Source: Spisula solida (lineage: Eukaryota > Mollusca > Bivalvia > Venerida > Mactridae). From it: 64,000 nucleotides of DNA. Below the pieces are notes generated by a model. It searched no databases. It saw only the letters and a list, made by a program, of their open reading frames with translations, and was not told where the DNA came from. A program made the position numbers and the translations under genes. Positions 55,489-64,000 of this stretch are shown in pieces. The DNA is taken from positions 5,650,453-5,714,452 of the forward strand of contig OX365946.1 of assembly GCA_947247005.1 (NCBI GenBank), written 5' to 3'. The first letter of the stretch is position 1; each line of letters begins with the position of its first letter.

Positions 55489-56869
55489 GGTGAGATGATG
55501 GATGGTTTCCCGATCCTCTCTCACCTATGACGGGGACATTAAATGGGCTATGCGACATAGCTGAAAAAATCTGTAATTCTAAAATTTAAATGTTTTCCCT
55601 ACCCTATTTTTTTCAGCATGTTGCAAGAACCACAACAATAATTTGTTTGGCCTTACTATGACTGGAAACTGTACCATGGACTTGTAGCATTAAGGAGACT
55701 TTAGAAAATCAAAATAATCAATTTTTAAGATTATCTGGATTTTTGTTATGCATTGAAATTCATTGTCGCCTGTATACAGTTGAGATCATTTATATGTTGC
55801 TACACTTGAAGCACATGAAGACAATTTACCAAAGAAAGAGTGTATGAATGTGACTAATCTATCACTCCGCGGTATTATTTTGAGAAAAACATTGTGTTTG
55901 ATTTTCAAAGTTGTTTGCAAATTCCTAACTTCAAAGCTGTTTAACTTTATAACGTGTTGTTCTTTAAGCAATGTTCGATGTTTTGTTCTGTTTGGTCGAT
56001 CATCATTGAGTCGCACTGGTTACATTTTGTAACATTTACGTGGACAAATGTTGCATTACACATCAAAAACAGTTTTGTCGCAATAACTAAAATAACAATA
56101 ATGGACAACAACATAGTTGACAACGCTATGTTAATTATTAATAATTGCGTTAAGTATCTTGTGTACAAAGATATGAGTTTAAAATGTGCATAGTGAGACT
56201 TTTGTACAAAGATATAAGAAGTTGAAAAAAGTGCATATTTATCGTGCGACTTTGGATATTTTTCAGATTTCGCAATAAAATTATTATAGTAGTGATAATT
56301 TTGGTGGATACGAAGCGTGAGTGAAACCAACAACAATAATAATAATGACTAAATTTTACGAGTAAACTCATTTGACAATTATATTAAATGACAATCTTCC
56401 ATGCGCTCCTCAACAATAAACAGTTGAACAATAACACTAGTACATAAAAGAAAAGAGCATAATGGCAATTCGGCCCATATGACGTCCACAATATCATAAT
56501 TTCATATATAATTGGGGAATTTCATAAAAGAGTTTCAGTGAAAGGATGTGCGAAATCGATATGTATGGGATCTACAATAAAAGGTAGTTATAAATCGAAA
56601 TACTTAATCAATTAAATTTATAATTAATCTCTATAAAGCTTAATTAGATATAGGGACATCATAAAGAGCCAGCATATCATATAACAACATGTACATTATA
56701 ACAATGACATTTTTAAAAGCATGGCACGGATTGAAACATAAAACACACTTCATGCCATTCTGCAGACATATATATATATATGGATATACATGTACATGTA
56801 TATTGAAGTAATGATTATGACCAGCCAGTGATACCTAATATGTTTGCTGTTGAAGTAACTTCAATTGAA
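55489..56869. other. no gene seen
   Basis: The first part may be the 3' UTR of the L1 fragment. A TA microsatellite is at about 56768-56782. ORFs near 55786-56371 overlap each other on both strands and have no recognisable domain. Confidence 0.35.
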
Positions 56870-56988
56870 TTATCATGAAAAGGAATGTTGAGATTGGATC
56901 CAACAATATGGTGTTTATTACGTTTACTTGTTATATATAATAAAGACTTTGATTTTTCAGAATTAATGGCCATTTGATTAAGTTTACA

Positions 56989-57645
56989 TCATTGATCAGC
57001 ATGCAATAAATCTCTAGTAAGTGAAAAAACAACATCATCTAATGTCTTGCTGTGGGTTGATAATGTGGTATCATCAGCAAATATGTCAGCAATAGAATGT
57101 GAAAGAGAAAGAGGCAAGTCATTGATAAATATTAAAAAATAATAATGGACCGAGAACAACTGAGCCCTGTGGAACACCTGCTAGAACTTTACCAGGACAA
57201 GAATATTTGCCAGATATAAATGTATTTGAGTTCTTGAATCGAGATAGGACTTAAACCAATTTAATGTTGAAAAATGCTTACCATACAGTGATAGCTTTTG
57301 TAATAAAATATCATAGTTTACCAAGTCAAATGCTTTACTTAAATAAATGAACAATGTTCCAACTATTTCATTATTATCTACAGCTGATATCCAGTCATCA
57401 AGCATTTTAATTAAAGCTGTTTGACAAGAGTGATTTTTACGGAATCCTGATTGTCTGTCATACAGAAGCTTGTTGTCAGAAAGATAAGACTTTAAGCAAT
57501 TGCTAACGTGTCTTTCAAGTATTAAGGAAATAACTAGTAAAATGGAAATAGGTCTATAGTTATTTTTATCATGTCTATCACCCTTCTTGAAGATTAGAAT
57601 GACTTTTGTTGTTTTGAAGGCGAATGGGAATTTGTTTGATTTCAT
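56989..57645 (-). pseudogene. CR1/L2-type reverse transcriptase fragment
   Basis: NNYRPISILLVISLILERHV (motif 1), RQSGFRKNHSCQTALIKMLD, LFIYLSKAFDLV (motif A), GVPQGSV-LGPLLF in a shifted frame, then FINDLPLSL and IFADDTTLSTH (motif C). Motif A normally has an aspartate where the tyrosine of FIY stands, so a catalytic residue is lost. There is a stop at 57181-57183 and at least one frameshift around the GVPQGS region. Confidence 0.85.
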
Positions 57646-57862
57646 ATTACAATTAAATACATAATATTATGTTAAAGCTGGTGCTATCACTGAAGCTGAT
57701 AATTTTAGATATAGTGCGGCCAAGATATGATGGCACAATAACATTGTGTAAACGTCATTGGTTGGATTAGCCCATATCAAAACGCGGGTAAGTATATAAA
57801 TCACGATCATCTAAGCGCTTGTTCAGTTATTTTAACTTATTTAATTAAGGATGAAGATCGTT

Positions 57863-57937
57863 GTGCTTACTATATAGTCTAGTGGTAACGTTTCTAATCT
57901 CAACACAGACGGTCTGGGTTCGAATCCCATCCGAATC
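57863..57937 (+). repeat. tRNA-like sequence, pair 3 left
   Basis: A box TAGTCTAGTGGTAACG and B box GGGTTCGAATCCC at normal distance, then CTTTTTTT. It lies about 150 bases inside the left end of the inverted-repeat element. Confidence 0.65.
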
Positions 57938-58615
57938 TTTTTTTATTTTTATTTTGTTTCGCGAATTTCCTTTCCGCACACTTTTCACAAAACTGTATTT
58001 GTGGGTGTATTATTTACAACAAGATAAACTGTGTACGCTGCACATCATTAAATTGAATTATGGCTAAATCTATCGTTTTAACGCAGCAAGGACGATGCAT
58101 TGTGTCGAATGTATTAGACTTCTGAACACGAGAGGCATCAATAGAACTGCCAGTGATTCCGTTGTCCTGTCCAAGGAAACAAACTACCCCGATGACATGG
58201 GTATCAAAAAGGACGGTTTCACGCATATAGGCGACGAAATTGCACAACGGTGTAAGAAAATCAAGAAGAAACAAAAGTTCACTGGATTCTTTTGATGATA
58301 ATGACATTGATTATGACGAGGCGGATGGTGACAGTGATGATAAGTTTGCAGATTTCTAAAATGATTCTGTCACAAACACTGCTGATGAACAATGTTAATT
58401 CATATAATTTATATACACATGTATACATACAGAATATTAATTTTCAATCGATTGTTTTAGATAAATATAATAAAATATTATATAATATTATACAGAATAG
58501 AGAAAGTATTCGAATGAAAGAAAATGTAACAAGATAATCAACGTGTAACGGTATATACTAAGAAAAAAGTTTACTAGAACTGAAGAATACAATTCATTAC
58601 CAAAAATGCACAAGA

Positions 58616-58692
58616 GTGAGACTCGAACCAGTAATCTCCTTCCATAATATTGTTGTATTTCCAACGCTTTACCGACTGAGCTAGCGAGGCAC
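58616..58692 (-). repeat. tRNA-like sequence, pair 3 right
   Basis: The minus strand reads TAGCTCAGTCGGTAAAGCG (a near-consensus A box and D arm) and CTGGTTCGAGTCTC (B box). It lies about 130 bases inside the right end and points toward its partner. Confidence 0.65.
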
Positions 58693-58855
58693 ATGTAAAA
58701 GCCACTCTTATATTTGCTCATATTGCGAAAACGTAATACGAGACAAGCGTTTATTGACCCTGACTGTAAATAAGCACCCCTTTCTGTTGAAAATGAACCC
58801 ATCGGCTAATTAGCATGTGTAAATGTTATTGTGCCATCATATCTTGGCCGCACTA

Positions 58856-59606
58856 TTATATTTGACATTGATATTATCAGTACCTGTCGATTTAGTGGGA
58901 TCAAGGGATTTTAATTGGGTTTCAACAAAGTCACTAGTCAATAGTGGAATGGTAAATTTATCAGAATTAACTAACTTAAATTTATTAAAGGTTTTCAATA
59001 AATCAGGAGGTTTGTAAACACTAAATTTGTCAACAGGAACAGTTTTGTGTATGTTACAAAAATGGTCTTTAAATAAATGTGCAACTGAAGTTGGATCTGA
59101 TATGAAATTTCCCTCATCATTATGAAGACATGGAGTTGAGTTTTGGTACTTTCCAAACCAGACAACTCTCGGAGACCTTTCCATAACAGTTTTGGAATGT
59201 GTTTATTTGAGTTTATTTGGTCATTATAATGGTTATATTTTGCCCTGTGGACAAGAGATTTTACTTTTGATCTGAACAATTTGTAATTACATATGTCTTG
59301 TTTTTTATGATAGTAATTTCTTTGTCTAATAGCAAGAAGTATATCAGAGTTGAACCAGTCGGGTTTAGTTAATGTCTTTACCCTTTTATGTCTGAGAGGA
59401 GCATGCTGTTGTAAAACTGACCCAAACAGTTCTATAAATAAATCAGCACATTCATCAGGATCATCAACATTATTTAATGTAAACCATGGTTGTGTGGTTA
59501 GATCATTGAGAAAATTTGTTTCATTGAAGTTTTTGACAGATCTGTATAAATTATAATCATGGCAAGATTTTGTAGCTATGTTGTGATTACATTTCCTTGT
59601 AACAGC
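58856..59606 (-). pseudogene. CR1/L2-like LINE linker region between endonuclease and reverse transcriptase
   Basis: Two overlapping frames (59651-58995 and 59184-58837) with a frameshift near 59155. They read TRKCNHNIATKSCHDY, HKRVKTLTKPDWFNSDI, AIRQRNYYHKKQD, KVKSLVHRAKYNHY, then LKSLDPTKSTGTDNI. These phrases are usual for this region of CR1/L2 elements. Confidence 0.8.
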
Positions 59607-59609
59607 AAC

Positions 59610-62600
59610 TAGTCCGGCAGATAAACGGCAATTTTTAGGGTAACCTTGCAATGTCCTCTATACAAAATGTTTTTGCATTTTCATGTTCTTTGGACAATAC
59701 TTTAACAGAATCCGGATGATGCCACTTTGTCATCATTGAGCAATTCTTACAATGAGGCCCCAAAGGGGTACATGTTTTTTCTCGAATTAATCGGTATATA
59801 TACATTACTATTCAATCAAATGTGAATAAAAACACCTTAAATGCGAATGTATTGTGTTAGATAATGCGTAAAATCCATATATACAACCTTTATACTAATA
59901 CTACATGGAAATGAGGGCCTAATTTTTTGTTTAAACCTAACATGAGGCCCGGTTTTACATAAAAAATAGTAATTAAATAAATAAATGAATACATGTAAAG
60001 TAAATATCTCTTTAAATTGCTAATAATTAATATGTTCAATGGCATTGATAAGTATAAGGAACCTGAAACACATTGCTTAATATTTGTTAATGAAAATCGA
60101 GGCCCTGGTAAGGGTTAATGTATGAAAAAGGATGCAATCTTTCAAATGATTTTTTAGTTCGCTTATATTTCAGAAAAGAAACGTTAACCATAACTGGAAG
60201 TTATATAAGTGTAATTAAGTTATTAAAGTACCACCTTCTGAATGAGTAAAATAGGGAAATGAGGCCCTGCTTGTGTGTGTTGAACTATAAATTAGGCTTT
60301 TATCAAAATAAATTGTTATTATTTCATTACATTGTAATTTCACAATCACATAATTATGAAGTGTCTATGTGTCGTAACAGGCATATAATTAAGTGACATA
60401 GATACGTATAAGCAACCTCAGAATTGCATGGCTAAATTGCATGGCTTGATATTTTATTTCATGAAATTTGAAGCCTTAGTAAGGGTCAATCCAAATGTTA
60501 AAATGTATCAAAAAATTCAAGTAATGAAACTATTATTATTTAAGCAATAGTACAACGAGGATGTGGATCTCTACTAGTGATTTAAACTACAAAAGAGGCC
60601 TTAGACCAAGTTTAACAAAACATGCCATTGTTATCAAGCATTTAAAAAATCTTATAATAATTCAATTGCGGCTTGATGAATAAAGTTAATGTGAGCCTGT
60701 GGCTATTATCTTCTTACCAGTACAGTCTCTATACACTGAATGTGGTCCTTTTTATCAACGACTACTGCCATGCGAGTACCTTTATAGTATCTAAAAAGGA
60801 TAATACTAGTCGGACAGGGAAGACAGCACTCATTAGAAACAACAAAGCATGAAATACTCATCAGCTACAAAATACCCATGCATTTAAGTAATTCCAAGTT
60901 ATATCAGGTTCACATGACGGCCGACTACGTACCATCATTCTGATCGCCATGTACAGTATACTGCCATTTCAAACTCTACGCCACCACCAAGTATGACTTT
61001 TTGTATGTACTGCAATTCGATACCAATGGATAATTCATCACCGCCAAGTGCAGCCATTCATGAATAGATGGGGTACACAACACAGTGTGAAGCTATACTA
61101 TATATTCAGTCTTGTAAAGCACTCACCATTAGTTCAGTCAAACCAATATTTAAATGGAATTGCCACTGCCGGCTATCAACATTCCTGGTTCTACAAAGCA
61201 CTGCAAGCTACAGATGCATGGGACGTTTAAGTACGAAACACTGACCGACACACCCATCCATGGTTATGCTCGGACCCCAAAAGTCAATAACAAATCTGAC
61301 AGGGAAGGCAGTACACAACAGTAACATCACCCATTAACTTATGATAATTGTGTGGCAGTTTACAATATAAATATTGCACTCAGTAGTGCTTGGATTCAGT
61401 CGGGGATGGAATATTTATGTGATATATTGTATGGGATTGGAGTATATATACTTCGTAAGTTAGTGAGTTTGCCATAGATATGGCTGATATGGTATAATTC
61501 ACTGATAGAGGACCTTAGAGGGTTATGTACCCAATGGAGCCTCGAGTATATAGCGGCGATAGCTCACTGGTAATACACTGGGGTGTCAATACAGAGGTCG
61601 TGGGTTCAATTTCTGGCATGAAACAGGACATTTCTGAAATTCTATTCGTAGTATTTCCCGCTGTATATGACCGAGTGGACTGTAAAGTATTTGGTTAAGG
61701 GTGCCATGAAGCTGTGTATTGGTCCTATACACCGGACACATTAAAGAACCGGGTTGTCTATTCAAAAAAAGAGCTAGACGCACTCCTGCAGCGCTGGGAT
61801 TGTCTGTATTTTATGTCTATGTCTTCCCTTCCGTGCATGTCCCTCTGGTCAGACCATGCTGTATCTGCACTGGTAGAGGATGCACATGCGCCCTTGTGGC
61901 TTCAACACTATGTAAAGCGCATTTGAACGTGTTTCGCATGAAAGGGGCACTATATAAATCAGGTATCCATATTCACTTAAAATAAACGACGGTAGTGACT
62001 AGAGAGTACACAATGGGGCCATGTATGGTTGCACTCTGATAAAATGAGTTCCCATAGGGCTTGCAGTGGCTGTACTTCGTGGTCGTTTGTAACCCAATAT
62101 GGCTGGCAATGTCTGCAGCGGTGATGGCCATTAGGCATATAATGGTTGTACTCTGCTATGGTAAGGATTACATACCGGGTAGGGCAAATTATCCATGACA
62201 CAGTGTGGTAAAATGAACTAATTAATTTAATGATTATTCGTTAATGAACTCCTACAAATCAAATCTGACCCCTGTTTCGCTGGCTTAGAATTAGAAGGTC
62301 GTAAGAACAAAATCAATATTTTGAGAAAACAAGAAAAAACTGCCTGAAAACTACTCTTTTCTTATGGAAAAACAAGCTGTTTAAACTTCATTTTGGTCAA
62401 CATGACCACTTCCGATTTTCATGAAATAGACTCATAAGAAGCGCCTTGAAATGCAGATTTCAAATATGCACAAGTCTAATGCAACTTAAGACCTGCTAAT
62501 TCTAAGTCAGGGATTTGTAGTTGTAAAATCATTATAAGGAATTTAAATTTGAGCGTAAGTTTAAGATATCCGTAAGTGCTATGATAAAACAGAATCCTGG

Positions 62601-63450
62601 AGTCTATCGACCCATTCCGGGCCTCAGATGATATTTTTATTTCTACATATTATTAAGTGATGTATACTTAACAAAACTATAATTTAATTAATCAGTAAAA
62701 TCGAAAGTTTGATATGTTGAAATGGTTAATTGAGCATGGACTATTTACTATTCTTATATTATTTCTAGTTTAACATGCATACAGGGCCTCGTTGCCTTAT
62801 TTTACTTTTTCAAAATGTGCAACACGAATAGTTAGATCACATGGTCATAATAATATAAGTTACAGTCAAAATTGCATTCCTTTAAGTATAAGAAAAATAA
62901 AACATTTCTTGACATCGATTTTGGAGATTTTCACTCATTTTTCTACTTTTGGGTTTACCATTAATAGGGCCTCAATTTTAATAAAATAGAATATTTAGCT
63001 ATGAAATGTAGGTTGTTTATGATTGTTAGTGACACTGGATTCAATGTTAAGTATTAATATAATGAAAAACCTGGTACCATGTATCATTTGCTGATTAATT
63101 CATATGTTTGTCTAAAAACGGGCCTCATATAAGACGTAAACCGCCAGCAGGGCCTCATTTCTACATGCTATTATTACAAAGGTTGTATATATTGATGCAA
63201 CGCATTATTTAACACTATATAAATAACATTTGAGGTATCTTGCTTTACGTTCGACTAAACGATAGTGTACTTATACTGCCTAATTCATGAAAATCCATGT
63301 ACCCCTTCGGGGCCTCATTGTGAGAATTGCTCAATGATGACAAGGTGGCATCATCCAGATTATGTTATGGTATTGCCAGGAGAACAAGAAAATGCAAAAA
63401 CATTTTGTATAGAAGACATTGCACGGTCCATTGGAAGTTCTGCCGGACTA
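59610..63450. mobile_element. 3.84-kb element with long diverged inverted arms and mirrored GAGGCCC motifs
   Basis: The ends TAGTCCGGCAGA and TCTGCCGGACTA are exact inverses, and AAC flanks both (59607-59609, 63451-63453). Removing the element and one AAC restores the LINE frame. The outer 150 bases and, more weakly, over 600 bases of each arm are inverted copies. GAGGCCC motifs sit at mirrored distances from each end (about 140, 300, 330, 485 and 655). No transposase ORF is seen. A SINE sits in the middle (61552-61968). A 3-bp duplication is compatible with CACTA, Harbinger or Academ-type superfamilies; I cannot choose. Confidence 0.85.
61552..61968 (+). mobile_element. tRNA-derived SINE, near full length
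   Basis: The head has A box TAGCTCACTGGTAATACAC and B box GGGTTCAATTTC. The body follows with TTAAAGAACCGGG. The tail, TGTAAAGCGCATTTGAACGT then GGGGCACTATATAAATCAGG, is of the GCGCTATATAAAT type seen in many animal SINEs that use an L2-like LINE partner. The ORFs over it (61586-61985) are spurious. Confidence 0.75.
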
Positions 63451-63453
63451 AAC

Positions 63454-64000
63454 TGGATAGTGATCACTTAATGCATATGGCGGAACATTTATTTCAAAAA
63501 TGTTACTAGCATTGTTACTGAAAACATGGTATATTAAAGTTGCCGAACTATTTGTCCTTTTAGTTGGATATTTTACAAGCTGAGTGAAATGCATATTCTC
63601 CATTGTTTGCATCCAATATTTCGAAGTTGATGCTTGTTTAAGTAAGTCATAGTTTAAATCTCCAATGATAATAGTTTCCTTGGTTTCATTGAATGATTTA
63701 TCTAGGCTGTCAGTGAAATGATTGATCCATTCCACTCTAGATAAGGGTGGTCTATAAAAATACCATAGAAGGAATGTCTTAGAATTAGTGAATTTAAACT
63801 CTAACCAGAGGAATTCAACTGAATGAGACTCAAGATCAGTTCTATGAAAACAACAAATATGCTCCTTAACATAAATAAGGCGTCCCCCATCTAGCTTAAA
63901 CGAAATGGGAAGGTTATTGTTATCCTTCTTGACACCATCATATTCAGTATGGCAATCTTTTTCATTTGAATACACAAACTTGACAAGCTCATTATTACAT
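63454..64000 (-). pseudogene. CR1/L2-like LINE endonuclease domain (5' end outside window)
   Basis: The frame reads SFKLDGGRLIYVKEHI, WYFYRPPLSRVEWINHF, IIIGDLNYDLLKQ and ALSDHYPV: the YRPP, GDxN and SDH motifs of an apurinic-type endonuclease. TLIYHV stands where TLIDHI is usual, so a catalytic aspartate may be lost. The frame is cut after SDHYPV by the 3.84-kb insertion. Confidence 0.85.

Larger units (their letters stand above)
57712..58855. mobile_element. 1.14-kb element with 34-bp perfect terminal inverted repeats
   Basis: The ends TAGTGCGGCCAAGATATGAT-GGCACAATAACATT (57712-57745) and their exact inverse (58822-58855) bound the insert. LINE coding sequence on both sides shows that 2-3 bases of the target (TA or ATA) were duplicated; the right junction has two or three extra bases, so the exact edge is uncertain. 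The interior carries two converging tRNA-like sequences and a 66-residue ORF (58095-58295) of unknown nature rich in lysine. No transposase. Confidence 0.85.
56870..64000 (-). mobile_element. CR1/L2-like LINE, broken by two DNA elements and open at the window edge
   Basis: Reading right to left: endonuclease (64000 to about 63454), linker (59606-58856), and reverse transcriptase (57711-56870). Removing the two inserted elements (59610-63450 and 57712-58855) joins the protein sensibly: SDHYPV to AVTRKCNH, and INVKY to LKLSASVIAPALT. The three parts thus belonged to one element before the insertions. Frameshifts and stops in all parts make it a fossil. The 5' end lies beyond the window. Confidence 0.85.

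Overview
The window looks like a piece of a bivalve (or closely related lophotrochozoan) nuclear genome. The grounds are low GC, intron-split genes with GT/AG junctions, two C1q-domain genes with coiled coils (a family greatly expanded in bivalves), non-LTR retrotransposons, tRNA-derived SINE-like sequences and many short tandem-repeat-bearing elements. I cannot name the species. All similarities were found by eye; no alignment or database search was run.

Host genes. Three exons of a beta-1,4-galactosyltransferase (GT7 family) lie on the + strand at 3054-3176, 3817-3912 and 35334-35589. Their splice phases match and the earlier exons would lie left of the window. The last intron is about 31.4 kb and holds a complete intronless C1q-domain gene (6415-7515) on the same strand. 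A second, paralogous C1q gene sits at 47052-48290. Shared flanking blocks (5166-5280 with 44416-44530; 32238-33640 with 51690-53275; 36020-36135 with 44800-44935) show a duplicated and rearranged locus.

The main find. Bases 10150-32112 have the signature of one giant (about 22 kb) foldback-type transposon inside that intron. It has long inverted arms made of an 8-bp GC-rich tandem repeat (2.5 kb and 1.5 kb), near-identical outer ends, and a 10-bp direct repeat, CAAGGTTCGG, exactly abutting both ends as a target-site duplication. I see no transposase ORF in it. Its interior carries tRNA-like sequences, microsatellites, and four segments packed with CGTACG-type palindromes, two of which form a large internal inverted pair.

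Other mobile DNA. At 36600-44025 there is a decayed L1/Tx1-like LINE (ORF1 with one stop, ORF2 with two frameshifts) with a 2.4-kb higher-order satellite between its ORFs. At 54547-55488 there is a C-terminal L1 ORF2 fragment. From 56870 to the window end there is a minus-strand CR1/L2-like LINE interrupted by two terminal-inverted-repeat elements: 57712-58855, and 59610-63450 with 3-bp duplication AAC and mirrored subterminal GAGGCCC motifs. Two related elements with 8-bp target duplications lie at 49975-51647 and 51979-52523; the second has an empty site in the paralogous block. A TA-flanked element lies at 33652-35017. Several long perfect-hairpin elements and four convergent tRNA-like pairs complete the picture.
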